Numbered from the stretch's first letter, positions 23,572 through 32,573 are shown. The stretch is DNA of 64,000 nucleotides from Chryseobacterium turcicum (GCF_021010565.1 NZ_JAJNAY010000001.1:1-64000); one strand, 5' to 3'. Notes: generated by a model not told the origin, from the letters alone. Numbers and translations are program-made.

Positions 23572-24054
23572 TTACATATCTGCAGACAAAGATGAGAAAT
23601 TCATTTTAAGTTTCATTTCAGACTTTATCGGTTGTCCGTTACATAGTGCAGGTTTCCAGTCTTTTTTAATTCTTCGAACCACATACTGCATGTCTTCAAA
23701 GAATACTTCACTATTCAAAACTTTGGGAGTACCGGCTACATCAATCACTTTTCCCATTGCATCAATAGTGAGCGTGAAGGTAAAGTCACCGGTTAAAGTA
23801 TAAAAATCTGAGTTGAGATACGTGTACATATATTTTCTGAGAATAGTTTTGTAAGCTGTTGCTCCACCTTCAAAACTTGCTGCCTGAAAATCATTACAAC
23901 CCTTCACAGCAACCTGCAAAAAAGGTTCTTTAATATCTATTTTTAAAAGATTTTTATTGTTTTCTACGATGAAAGATTCATCTCTGTCTTCAAGGTCTTG
24001 TGCAAAAGCGAAGTTTGCAGCTAAAAGCCCTATAAATAAAGCAAGTGTTTTCAT
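23572..24054 (-). CDS. Secreted TonB_C-like protein
   Basis: 160 aa with signal peptide (KTLALFIGLLAANFAFAQ). A Cys lies after the signal in AVKGCNDFQAASFEGG; the strand FTFTLTIDAMGKVIDVAGTP and RIKKDWKPALCNGQPIKSEMKLKMNF mark the TonB_C-like domain. A close tandem relative of the next gene, so probably a local duplication. Periplasmic role unknown. Confidence 0.7.
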   Translation of the reverse strand: MKTLALFIGLLAANFAFAQDLEDRDESFIVENNKNLLKIDIKEPFLQVAVKGCNDFQAASFEGGATAYKTILRKYMYTYLNSDFYTLTGDFTFTLTIDAMGKVIDVAGTPKVLNSEVFFEDMQYVVRRIKKDWKPALCNGQPIKSEMKLKMNFSSLSADM

Positions 24055-24146
24055 AAAATAATTTTTAAAACTACATAAAAAATTGAGCCAAAAAAAGGAA
24101 TTTCATATTTATTACAAAATTCCTATATGTTTTAAAATCTCAAAAC

Positions 24147-25379
24147 TCAAATAGCTTTTTGCACCTTGCTCCCTGTTTCTCTCAGTAACAATGATATTAA
24201 GATGGCTAAAATAATTCCGCCTATCCAGAAAAATAAAGAATTCTGAAAATGAATAGTAGCATCTGACAAACCAAGATTTTTCCCAAAATAATGACTAAAA
24301 ACAGGGCTCAATAATGTCGTCACCCCAAAAGTTATAAAATTGATAGCTCCTGTAGAACTTCCTTTCACATAATCGGGATTGGTTTCTTTAATGACAGAAT
24401 ACGGAATCATCGCCGCACCCGACCCAATTCCTAAAATAAACATACTGATTTTAGCCGAGAATAAATCTGGTAGAAAAATCAATTGAAGTAAGCTTACAAT
24501 CATCAAAACAGCGCCTCCCACCAAAACAGGCTTTCTCTTTCCTATTTTATCTGTTATAAATCCTAATAACGGGCATCCAAAAACCCATCCGAAAGCTACC
24601 ATTCCGCTTGTTACTGCTGCATCATGAAAGGCAAACTGCTTATCTTTTTCGAAAAAAGCAACCGCCCAAGTCATCGCAAAAATAGTTGTAGGAGCAAATA
24701 ACAGTCCCGAAATCAAACCACAAAGCCATGATTGAGGATTTGTGAAAACAATTTTATAAGTCTCTAAGTATCCTAATTTTTTAGATTGATCGTCACTTTC
24801 GTTATCCAAATTTTCTTTCGGTGTCACAAAATACAATGCAAAAGCTGTAATGATTGTAAAAATACCCGACCAAAGCCAAAATGTATTAATATTCATCCCC
24901 GATTCTACCAAAGGCCCCACGACAAACTGTCCTGATGCTCCGCCCAACATTCCCAAACACTGAGTAAAACCGATTGCCGTTGCCAAAGATTTTGAAGAAA
25001 AACCTTTACTTGCAAGATACACACAACCCGGAAATGCAAAAGCGCAACCCGCTCCTTGTAAAAGCCTTCCCGAAATTCCGGTAAACTGGCTTGAAATTAA
25101 AAAGAGTAAAGCTCCGATTCCTAAAATGAAAGTCCCTACAAAAAGAGATTTTTTACCTCCGAATTTATCCAAAGCTATCCCAGCAAGAAGACTACAGGTA
25201 GAATATGTATAATAATAGGTTCCAATCATCCATACAAGTTCCAAATTATTGGTATTGAAATGACTGGTTAGTTGTGGTAACATCACTGCAGGTGCAGATC
25301 TGATTACGTAATCTAAAAAATAAAATACAAGCCCGAAAACCCAGGCGATTATATACAACTTTTTCAAAGAATTGTTCAT
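24147..25379 (-). CDS. Major facilitator superfamily transporter
   Basis: 410 aa with about 12 hydrophobic segments and a cytosolic loop (about 190-205, KENLDNESDDQSKK). The MFS loop motif appears as LDKFGGKKSL (after TM2) and again as TDKIGKRKPVL (after TM8). Substrate not evident; similarity in style is to anion or organic-acid MFS permeases. Start ATG at 25379 follows about 150 bp of non-coding DNA. Stands between the TonB_C cluster and lysA on the same strand; no clear functional link. Confidence 0.8.
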   Translation of the reverse strand: MNNSLKKLYIIAWVFGLVFYFLDYVIRSAPAVMLPQLTSHFNTNNLELVWMIGTYYYTYSTCSLLAGIALDKFGGKKSLFVGTFILGIGALLFLISSQFTGISGRLLQGAGCAFAFPGCVYLASKGFSSKSLATAIGFTQCLGMLGGASGQFVVGPLVESGMNINTFWLWSGIFTIITAFALYFVTPKENLDNESDDQSKKLGYLETYKIVFTNPQSWLCGLISGLLFAPTTIFAMTWAVAFFEKDKQFAFHDAAVTSGMVAFGWVFGCPLLGFITDKIGKRKPVLVGGAVLMIVSLLQLIFLPDLFSAKISMFILGIGSGAAMIPYSVIKETNPDYVKGSSTGAINFITFGVTTLLSPVFSHYFGKNLGLSDATIHFQNSLFFWIGGIILAILISLLLRETGSKVQKAI

Positions 25380-25501
25380 TGTGTAAGAAAATTTGGACTT
25401 TAAAATAATCCTCCACAGATTATTTGGAGCAAATATTCACTCTTCAAATGTAAGAATAATTAAAGATTCAAAATGAATCAGAGCTATTAAATATAAAAAA
25501 A

Positions 25502-25523
25502 ACTCCACAATTTCTTGTGGAGT
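25502..25523 (-). terminator. Intrinsic terminator of lysA
   Basis: ACTCCACAA / TTGTGGAGT stem, then eight T on the minus strand, 9 bp after the lysA stop. Confidence 0.88.
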
Positions 25524-25531
25524 CCTATGTT

Positions 25532-26731
25532 TTAAATAATTTCAATCTGATTTCTCAAAAGATCCTCAAATTCATCTCTTTTTCTGATTAAATGTGCTTT
25601 TCCATCTAAGAAAAGTACTTCTGCAGGCTTTAGTCTAGAGTTGAAATTTGAACTCATCTCAAAACCGTAAGCTCCCGCATTGTGGAATGCTAAAATATCA
25701 CCTTCTCTTACCTCGTTCAATTTTCTGTCCCAAGCAAAAGTATCGGTTTCGCAGATATTTCCTACAACGGTATAAATTCTTTCGGCCCCTTTCGGATTAG
25801 ATAAATTTTCAATCTGATGATAAGAATCGTAAAACATCGGGCGAATTAAATGATTAAATCCAGAATTTACTCCCACAAAAACCGTCGCAGTTGTTTGCTT
25901 GATTACATTAGCTTTCACTAATAAATATCCACTTTTCCCAACTAAAAATTTTCCTGGTTCAAACCAAAGTTCGAATTTTTTTCCTGTAGATTTTGAAAAT
26001 TCTGCAATTACTCTTTCTACTTTTTTACCCAACGTTTTTACATCGGTTTCTTCTTCACTGTCTTGGTAAGGAATTTTGAAACCGCTTCCCATATCCAAAT
26101 ATTTCAGATTTGGGAAATGCTCAGACAATTCAAGCATAATTTCTAAAGCCTGAAGGAAAACATCCGGGTCTTTAATTTCGCTTCCGGTGTGCATGTGAAG
26201 ACCTTCTACATTCAGGTTAGTAGACTTCATCACTCTTTCGATATGACGCACTTGGTGAATAGAAATTCCGAATTTAGAATCGATATGACCTGTAGAAATT
26301 TTATAATTTCCACCGGCAAAAATATGCGGATTGATTCTTACTAAAATGGGATATGTATTTCCGTATTTGTTTCCAAACTGCTCAAGAATAGAGATGTTGT
26401 CGATATTGATATGAACGCCGAAGGTCATCGCTTCTTCAATTTCAGCCAAATCAACACAGTTGGGGGTAAACAAGATTTTTTCTTTTGTGAAACCGGCTTT
26501 TAAACCTAATTTAACTTCATTTATTGAAACACAATCCAAAGAAGCACCTAAGTTCTTGACATATTTCAGAATGTTGATGTTTGTCAATGCCTTTGCAGCA
26601 TAGAAGAACTTTGTGTGTTTTAAAAAAGAAGATGTAAGTTTTTCGTATTGAATTTTAATCGATTCTGCATCGTAAACGTACACCGGCGTGCCAAATTCAT
26701 TGGCAATCTTTAACAATTCTTTTGAATTCAT
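25532..26731 (-). CDS. lysA: Diaminopimelate decarboxylase
   Basis: About 399 aa. PLP-dependent fold-III decarboxylase making L-lysine from meso-diaminopimelate. The Schiff-base lysine lies in FFYAAKALTN (K near residue 42); HIDSKFGIS, the PLP-phosphate region MGSGFKIP, EPGKFLVG, and the active-site ICETDTFAWD and AGAYGFEMSSNFNSR are all present. The frame is open to 26785, but the upstream codons fall in a terminator-like hairpin; MNSKELL at 26731 is the proper start. The 5' region suggests attenuation control. Confidence 0.92.
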   Translation of the reverse strand: MNSKELLKIANEFGTPVYVYDAESIKIQYEKLTSSFLKHTKFFYAAKALTNINILKYVKNLGASLDCVSINEVKLGLKAGFTKEKILFTPNCVDLAEIEEAMTFGVHINIDNISILEQFGNKYGNTYPILVRINPHIFAGGNYKISTGHIDSKFGISIHQVRHIERVMKSTNLNVEGLHMHTGSEIKDPDVFLQALEIMLELSEHFPNLKYLDMGSGFKIPYQDSEEETDVKTLGKKVERVIAEFSKSTGKKFELWFEPGKFLVGKSGYLLVKANVIKQTTATVFVGVNSGFNHLIRPMFYDSYHQIENLSNPKGAERIYTVVGNICETDTFAWDRKLNEVREGDILAFHNAGAYGFEMSSNFNSRLKPAEVLFLDGKAHLIRKRDEFEDLLRNQIEII

Positions 26732-26747
26732 AATTTCAATTTTACAT

Positions 26748-26781
26748 AAAAAAAGGCAGATTCTTCCGAAAAGAGTCTGCC
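26748..26781 (-). promoter_or_regulatory. Terminator-like hairpin directly upstream of lysA
   Basis: On the minus strand GGCAGACTCTT / AAGAATCTGCC (one mismatch, short loop) is followed by seven T, and the lysA ATG follows 17 nt later. No gene lies within 400 bp upstream on this strand, so the natural reading is a conditional terminator in the lysA leader. Confidence 0.6.
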
Positions 26782-26812
26782 GCAATAATTATTTTTTATG
26801 CAAGGCAACTCC

Positions 26813-26884
26813 TTAAATATTCCAAACCTTAGAGAACTTTATAGTCCCCTTTTTACCAGTTTTATTTTGTTTAAAATTTTGCAT
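26813..26884 (-). CDS. Lys-rich 23-residue leader-peptide candidate upstream of lysA
   Basis: ATG at 26882-26884 opens MQNFKQNKTGKKGTIKFS..., ending TAA at 26813-26815: 23 residues with six Lys, including a Lys-Lys pair. It lies 32 nt before the terminator-like hairpin (26755-26781) on the same strand as lysA. Amino-acid operons controlled by attenuation carry leader peptides rich in the regulated amino acid; lysA makes lysine. The base composition here is A-rich, so Lys codons are common by chance, which weakens the case. Confidence 0.35.
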   Translation of the reverse strand: MQNFKQNKTGKKGTIKFSKVWNI

Positions 26885-27187
26885 TGCTTTTTTTATTCTT
26901 TTGCAAAAATACTATTTATTTTGCGAATATTAATTTGAAAATCATTTTCTTCGGGCTAAACGCATTAAAAATAAAATTTTTCAACCACAAAAGGCACAAA
27001 AATCTTTTAACATATTAGTTATTTTTAAGTTTGTGATTCGATTTTTAAGAAGAACACATAAGCTTTAAAATCAAAGATTTTTTTATACTTACAAATCTCA
27101 AAAACTCGAAACTCGAAACACCTCTATTTCCTATCCTTTATTTAATTAAAAATCTATAGTCTTGGGTGAATAACCCAAAAAGCATCT
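26885..27187. other. Intergenic stretch holding a half copy of a palindromic repeat
   Basis: From 26982 to about 27078 the sequence (CAACCACAAAAGGCAC, then TTTTAACATATTAGTTATTTTTAAGTTTG, then AAGAACACATAAG...AAAATCAAAGATTTT) matches the left arm of the element at 40360-40570. The right arm is missing. The rest, to the exonuclease stop at 27188, is unremarkable. Confidence 0.6.
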
Positions 27188-28411
27188 TTATTTCGGCAAT
27201 GGTAAGGTTTCAAAATCACCACGAATTAGTGCCAATTGCAAATCATTTATAAGGTCCGAACTTGGTAAAGGCAAATCTATTTTTAGTTTTGCTATTTTAC
27301 TCATCGTCTGAATCTGTGTAAACAATTCATAAAAACCATAAGACGTCACTTTTCCGTTATCAATAATCAGAAAAAGTTTCTCACCTAGTTTTCTCCCTGC
27401 TCCCAGCCAAAGCTCGTTTCTCTTTTTGAAATCAATCTTCTTTTTGAAAACATTCACATCATTAAACTCTTCTATTTTACTGATAAACTGTACAGCTTTT
27501 GAACCTTGTGTGAACGCTCTAAATTTAAGAATCGGTTTTTCAGTTTTATTTAATGTATTTTTTTCAACTATATATTTATCATTTCTAAAGTACAGACCGA
27601 ATGGCAATACTTCTCTCTTTTTTACTCCTTTTGAGTTTAAAATCAGCTTAGCGATAATATCAGTTCCTGTCAGTTCAAAATTGATTTGCTCAGCTTCAGT
27701 TTGGATACTTTCCCATTTTTTTGATTTAGAATTAAAAAGCTTTTTCGAAAACTTATTAATATCCTGCACATAATCAGAAAAAATAATTTTCCCTGCTTCA
27801 TTTTGGAAATAAACAAATCCTTTTTCGCTTGGTAAATCCTGAGTTAACTCTTTGATTTTGTTGATGTAACTTTTAGCATTTGTTTCCTCATGCTGCTCCT
27901 GAATAATCTCGTTACTTGTATCTTTTGAAAGCAATAGTTTAAACAACTCTAAAGTTGCTCTCGCGTCACCTTCTGCGCGATGTGCGTTAACCAAAGGAAT
28001 TCCCAATGATTTCACCAATTTCCCTAAAGAATAACTTACCTCATCCGGAATCAGCTTTTTAGCCAAAGGAATGGTATCTAAAGTATTGATTTTAAAATCA
28101 TACCCTAACCTTTGAAACGATTGGCGAAGCATTCTGTAATCGAAATCTATATTGTGACCTACTAAAGTGGTATTTTCTGTAATTTCGACAACTCTTTTAG
28201 CCAACTCATGAAATTTCGGAGCTGTTTTTACCATTTTTGGGCTAATATTGGTCAGTTTCTGAACAAATGGGGTAATCTCACTTTCCGGGTCAACAAGTGA
28301 AATAAACTGGTCGACAATTTTATGACCATCATACTTGAAAATGGCGATATCTATAATGCATTCTTTTCTAAAACCTGCACCATTGCTTTCTATATCTATG
28401 ATTGAATACAT
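27188..28411 (-). CDS. DEDDh exonuclease fused to a degenerate GIY-YIG-like region
   Basis: 407 aa. Residues 1-165 are a DnaQ-like 3'-5' exonuclease with all DEDDh residues: IDIES (D6, E8), GHNIDFDYRML (Asp), and HRAEGDARATLEL (His, Asp). Residues about 195-290 follow the layout of a UvrC/Cho-type GIY-YIG domain (LPSEKGFVYFQNEAGKIIFSDYV...FELTGTDIIAKLILNS), but the GIY and YIG tyrosines and the catalytic Arg are replaced. The C-terminal 110 residues are unassigned. Exonuclease-GIY-YIG fusions are known in other phyla; here the second nuclease is probably inactive and may bind DNA. Cytosolic DNA repair role inferred. Confidence 0.75.
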   Translation of the reverse strand: MYSIIDIESNGAGFRKECIIDIAIFKYDGHKIVDQFISLVDPESEITPFVQKLTNISPKMVKTAPKFHELAKRVVEITENTTLVGHNIDFDYRMLRQSFQRLGYDFKINTLDTIPLAKKLIPDEVSYSLGKLVKSLGIPLVNAHRAEGDARATLELFKLLLSKDTSNEIIQEQHEETNAKSYINKIKELTQDLPSEKGFVYFQNEAGKIIFSDYVQDINKFSKKLFNSKSKKWESIQTEAEQINFELTGTDIIAKLILNSKGVKKREVLPFGLYFRNDKYIVEKNTLNKTEKPILKFRAFTQGSKAVQFISKIEEFNDVNVFKKKIDFKKRNELWLGAGRKLGEKLFLIIDNGKVTSYGFYELFTQIQTMSKIAKLKIDLPLPSSDLINDLQLALIRGDFETLPLPK

Positions 28412-28531
28412 TATAATCTAACTTAAACTTCTATAATCAAAAATCAAACCTTTTGAAATATTAACAAAAGGGCAATTCTGCTAAAATAATGAAATTAGTT
28501 TGAGAAATCCAAAAATTGACAACTCAAAACG

Positions 28532-30058
28532 TTATCTTTTTCTTCCACCTAAACCAAACATTCCTAAAATCGCTTTTGCACCTTCTCTCATTAAGGTATT
28601 GGCAAAGGTTCTCCCGGCACTGCTTTTTAAAACTTGCTCAAACATTCCCGGCTCTTCTTTTACAGGTTTTGTTTTCTGGGTTGGAGCTGAATTTTCAACA
28701 GCCTGCTCCATTCTTTTTACTAAAATCTCATAGGCAGACTCGCTGTCGATTGGTGTTTCGTATTTTGAAACCAAAGCCGATTTTGATGTTAATTCTAAAA
28801 TTTCTGCATCATTCAACACATCCATTCTTGACTCTGGCGAAATTAAATACGTATGAACAAGTGGCGTAGGAATTCCTTTTTCATCCAACGCCGTGATAAA
28901 AGCTTCGCCAATTCCTAAATTTTGTATCAACTCAGAAGCATTGTAAAACTCTGTTGTAGGATAATTTTCTACGGCTTTAGAAATCTCTTTTTTATCTTTT
29001 CCGGTAAAACCTCTCAACGCATGTTGAATTTTTAGCCCTAATTGTGAAAGCACATTTTCAGGAACATCTCCCGGAATTTGGGTAATAAAGTAAATTCCGA
29101 CACCTTTAGAACGAATCAGTTTTACCATCGTTTCTATTTGGGAAACTAAAGCTTTTGAAGATTCATCAAAAATCAAATGTGCTTCATCGATAAACAGAAC
29201 CAATTTTGGTTTTCCACTATCACCTTCTTCGGGGAAAGTCATATAAATTTCAGCAAAAAGCGACAGCATAAAAGTAGAAAATAGCTGCGGTTTGCTTTGA
29301 ATATCTGCAACTCTTAAAATATTGACAACTCCTTTTCCATCTCTTGTTTCAAGCAAATCATGAACATCAAAACTTAGTTCACCAAAAAAATCTGCCGCAC
29401 CTTGTTGTTCTAAGGCAACAATTGACCTTAAAATAGCTCCTAAAGACGCAGGAGCAATAGAACCATAATCGGCAGACAGCTCAGCTTTACCTTGAGGATT
29501 ATCGGTTACGTATTGTAAGACTTTCTTTAAATCATTTAAATCAATCAGAGGCAAACCTTTGTCATCGCAATATTTAAAAACAATCGACATGATGCTTTGT
29601 TGAGTATCATTTAATTCTAAAATTTTACTTAATAAAACAGGACCAAATTCGGTAACCGTAGCGCGCAATTTCACACCTTTTCCACCAGAAATACTCATCA
29701 GCTCCACCGGAAATGGCTGTGGATTGTACGAAAGCTGTGTTTTGGCATAACGCTCTTCAATAATAGCATTCATTTGCCCAGCTTCAGCAATACCAGAAAA
29801 ATCTCCTTTGATATCTAAAACCAAAGATGGAATTCCTGCATGAGAAAGTTGCTCGGCGAAAACCTGAAGTGTTTTTGTTTTTCCAGTTCCTGTTGCTCCG
29901 GCAATCAGACCATGACGGTTGATGGTTTTTAAAGGAATGGTAACGTTGACCTCAGTAACGACCTCGCCATCCAACATTCCTTTTCCTAAAATAATATGTT
30001 CTCCTTTTGGAGTATATCTTGTCGAAAGTTCTTCAATAAATTTTGTTTTGTCTGCCAT
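28532..30058 (-). CDS. HerA-like/DUF853 ATPase
   Basis: 508 aa. P-loop ATPase of the HerA/FtsK clan: Walker A GATGTGKTKTL (about residues 54-64), Walker B LVLFIDEAHLIF, and a sensor-like ITQIPGDVPENVLSQLGLKIQHALRGFT. The family (YjgR/DUF853) is widespread, hexameric and of unclear role, perhaps in DNA translocation or repair. The C-terminus (SSAGRTFANTLMREGAKAILGMFG) is typical. It lies 120 bp upstream of the exonuclease gene on the same strand, an interesting but unproven pairing since HerA acts with nucleases in other systems. Confidence 0.82.
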   Translation of the reverse strand: MADKTKFIEELSTRYTPKGEHIILGKGMLDGEVVTEVNVTIPLKTINRHGLIAGATGTGKTKTLQVFAEQLSHAGIPSLVLDIKGDFSGIAEAGQMNAIIEERYAKTQLSYNPQPFPVELMSISGGKGVKLRATVTEFGPVLLSKILELNDTQQSIMSIVFKYCDDKGLPLIDLNDLKKVLQYVTDNPQGKAELSADYGSIAPASLGAILRSIVALEQQGAADFFGELSFDVHDLLETRDGKGVVNILRVADIQSKPQLFSTFMLSLFAEIYMTFPEEGDSGKPKLVLFIDEAHLIFDESSKALVSQIETMVKLIRSKGVGIYFITQIPGDVPENVLSQLGLKIQHALRGFTGKDKKEISKAVENYPTTEFYNASELIQNLGIGEAFITALDEKGIPTPLVHTYLISPESRMDVLNDAEILELTSKSALVSKYETPIDSESAYEILVKRMEQAVENSAPTQKTKPVKEEPGMFEQVLKSSAGRTFANTLMREGAKAILGMFGLGGRKR

Positions 30059-30428
30059 TTGATATTTTTAACATCTAAAGATAAAGTTTTTTGTAAAACG
30101 TTTTAATAATCTCTTTCACTTTATCACATTCATTATTATCATTTTTCATAAAATAAATTTAAATTAGCAGCTGGAGTAGCCTTCATAAGCTGATTTCTCT
30201 AAAATGTAATAAATATATTTGAGTGAATGATTATCCTTAAATTGAATCTAGGAAAGACCGTTTAAATTGATAAAAATAGCTTTGAAATTTTTATAAGATT
30301 TTTTGTAATTTAGAATAAATAAACCTTTATAGATTTATTCTATCATAACAGATATTTTATTTTAACGGGTTTTAAAAAATAAAACCCGATTTTTGTAGAT
30401 TAAAGAACAAAAAATTCTCAACCCAAAA
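30059..30428. other. Divergent intergenic region with two palindromes
   Basis: Separates the HerA-like gene (minus) and the MBL-rhodanese operon (plus). It contains GAATAAAT (30313-30320) paired with ATTTATTC (30333-30340), and CGGGTTTT (30366-30373) paired with AAAACCCG (30381-30388). The second is followed by ATTTTTG and could be an operator or a terminator-like leader for the operon. No ORF of note. Confidence 0.5.
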
Positions 30429-31838
30429 ATGAAAATTGAGCAAATATATACAGGCTGTTTAGCACAAGGCGCATATTATATCGTATCAGAAAACGAAGCA
30501 GCAATCATAGACCCACTGAGAGAAGTAAAACCATATCTTGACCGTCTTGAAAAAGACAATGTCACTTTAAAATATATTTTTGAAACTCATTTCCATGCAG
30601 ATTTTGTTTCCGGGCATTTAGATTTAAGCAAAAAGACAGATGCTCCTATTGTTTACGGACCGACTGCACAACCTGAATTCGAGGCAATTATTGCTGAGGA
30701 CAATCAGATTTTTGAAATTGGAAAGATTAAAATAAAAGTCCTTCACACTCCGGGTCACACTATGGAAAGTACAACCTACCTTTTGATTGACGAAAACGGT
30801 GTAGAAACGGCTATTTTCACAGGAGACACTTTATTTTTAGGTGATGTAGGACGACCTGACCTTGCTCAAAAAGCAGGAAGTGTTACACAAGAAGATTTAG
30901 CTGGTATTTTATATGAAAGTCTTCATAATAAAATTATGCCTTTAGATGACAGTATTACTGTTTATCCGGCTCATGGAGCGGGTTCTGCCTGCGGAAAAAA
31001 CATGCAGAAAGAAACGGTAGATATTTTAGGAAATCAAAAAAGAACAAATTACGCACTGAATCAACCTGATAAAGAATCTTTCATCAAAGAAGTATTAGAC
31101 GGATTGACGGCACCACCCAAATATTTCGGGATGAATGTTGCGATGAATAAAGGTGGCTACGACAGTTTAGACACAGTGATGGACAGAGGCTTAAATCCCG
31201 TTTCTGTAGAAGATTTTGAAAGCTTTGCTGAAGAAACAGGAGCTTTAATTTTAGACACAAGAGGCCCTGCAGATTTTCATAAAGGATACATTCCAAATGC
31301 AATTAATATCGGCTTAAAAGGAGATTTTGCTCCTTGGGTAGGAAGCCTGATTGTAGATGTAAAACATCCTTTATTATTGGTTGCAGACGAAGGAACTGAA
31401 GAAGAAGTTATCACAAGATTAAGCAGAGTTGGTTTTGATAATGTTTTAGGATACTTAAAAGGAGGTTTTGAAGCTTGGAAAAACTCAACAAAAGAAACTG
31501 ACGAAGTAAAAAGAATTTCTCCTGCTGAATTTGCAGAAGTATTTAATGAAAATTCAAAAGTAATTGATGTAAGAAAAATCGGAGAATATTCTGCTGAACA
31601 TATTGACAATGCGTACAGCAGACCTTTAGACACAATCAGCGATTGGGTTACATCCATTGATGATTCTGAACATTTCTTTTTACATTGTGCAGGAGGTTAC
31701 AGAAGTATGATTGCAGCAAGCATCCTTAACTCACACGGAATCAGAAATTTCACCGAAATAGAAGGTGGTTTTAATGGAATTAAGAAAACAGAAAAATTTC
31801 CTGTTTCAGATTTTGTATGTCAATCTAAAACTTTATAA
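30429..31838 (+). CDS. MBL-fold hydrolase fused to two rhodanese domains
   Basis: 469 aa. Residues 1-235 are a metallo-beta-lactamase fold of the persulfide dioxygenase/ETHE1 type with HFHADFVSGH, HTPGHTMES, FTGDTLFLGDVGRPDL and YPAHGAGS. Two rhodanese domains follow (about 260-355 and 365-465). The second has the active-site Cys loop (LHCAGGYRS); the first has VADEGTEEE instead and lacks the Cys. Such fusions oxidise glutathione or low-molecular-weight persulfides and move sulfane sulfur. First gene of an operon with a rhodanese lipoprotein (no gap) and a thioredoxin, supporting sulfide/persulfide handling. Confidence 0.87.
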   Translation: MKIEQIYTGCLAQGAYYIVSENEAAIIDPLREVKPYLDRLEKDNVTLKYIFETHFHADFVSGHLDLSKKTDAPIVYGPTAQPEFEAIIAEDNQIFEIGKIKIKVLHTPGHTMESTTYLLIDENGVETAIFTGDTLFLGDVGRPDLAQKAGSVTQEDLAGILYESLHNKIMPLDDSITVYPAHGAGSACGKNMQKETVDILGNQKRTNYALNQPDKESFIKEVLDGLTAPPKYFGMNVAMNKGGYDSLDTVMDRGLNPVSVEDFESFAEETGALILDTRGPADFHKGYIPNAINIGLKGDFAPWVGSLIVDVKHPLLLVADEGTEEEVITRLSRVGFDNVLGYLKGGFEAWKNSTKETDEVKRISPAEFAEVFNENSKVIDVRKIGEYSAEHIDNAYSRPLDTISDWVTSIDDSEHFFLHCAGGYRSMIAASILNSHGIRNFTEIEGGFNGIKKTEKFPVSDFVCQSKTL

Positions 31839-32207
31839 ATGAGAGGAAAAATAGGTGCGCTAATTCTGATTTCAATATTTGCATTAAACAGTTGTAAAAC
31901 AAAAGCTGTAGCAGAAAACGGCATTAAAACTAACATTAAAGAAGTTGTAAAAAGCTCTGATGTAATGTTGGTAGATGTAAGAATTCCTGAGCAATACGCC
32001 GAAGCTACAGCAAATAACGCTGTTAATATTCCTTTGGCTGAACTACAAAATAATATTGATACGCTGAAAGGTAAAAAAGTAGTTGTTTTTTGCAACAAAG
32101 GTATTCAGGCAGACAAGGCGGTAGAAATTTTGAAGAAAAACGGAGTTGATGTTTATGATGGTACGACCTGGAAAAATGTGAAAGCCATTCAGCAAGAAAA
32201 AGAGTAA
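31839..32207 (+). CDS. Rhodanese-like lipoprotein
   Basis: 122 aa starting immediately after the previous stop. Signal peptide with lipobox (FALNSC-K), then a single rhodanese domain with VDVRIPEQYAEATANNAVNIPL and an active-site Cys in VVFCNKGIQADKAVEIL. It therefore works on the periplasmic side, in contrast to the cytosolic fusion protein before it. Sulfur-transfer role by family; acceptor unknown. Confidence 0.83.
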   Translation: MRGKIGALILISIFALNSCKTKAVAENGIKTNIKEVVKSSDVMLVDVRIPEQYAEATANNAVNIPLAELQNNIDTLKGKKVVVFCNKGIQADKAVEILKKNGVDVYDGTTWKNVKAIQQEKE

Positions 32208-32234
32208 AAGTAAATTAGAATAAAACGAAATACG

Positions 32235-32534
32235 ATGTCACAAAAATTCCAAGAAATAATAGATTCTGAAAGACCAGTTTTAATCGATTTTTTTGCTACT
32301 TGGTGTCAACCATGCAAAGTGCAATCTTCGGTTCTAAATACCGTGAAAGAAAACGTGGGCGAAAAAGCCAGAATTATAAAAATTGATATTGACCAATATC
32401 CTGCAATCGCTTCGCAATACAATGTGCGTGGCGTTCCTACATTGGCAGTTTTCAAAAAAGGAGAATTATTATATAAAGAAAGCGGTGTACACGATGTAAA
32501 CCGATTGACACAAGTATTGGAGCAGTTTATGTAA
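32235..32534 (+). CDS. trxA: Thioredoxin
   Basis: 99 aa, a short thioredoxin without signal peptide. Active site ATWCQPCKVQ instead of the usual WCGPC, and the conserved cis-Pro in RGVPTLAVFK. It would reduce disulfides or persulfides formed by the two upstream proteins. Last gene of the operon; an intrinsic terminator follows. The symbol is given by family; a dedicated paralogue is possible because of the CQPC site. Confidence 0.8.
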   Translation: MSQKFQEIIDSERPVLIDFFATWCQPCKVQSSVLNTVKENVGEKARIIKIDIDQYPAIASQYNVRGVPTLAVFKKGELLYKESGVHDVNRLTQVLEQFM

Positions 32535-32573
32535 AAGTTTTCAATAAAATATTTAGCCTAAATGTTGGCGTAA

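Noticed and set aside
26755..26884. Lysine (L-box) riboswitch before lysA
   Set aside because: I could not find the conserved multi-helix core; only one strong hairpin and a mini-ORF are evident in the 150 nt before lysA.
28500..28869. Plus-strand ORFs opposite the HerA-like gene end
   Set aside because: Antisense shadows of a clear coding region.
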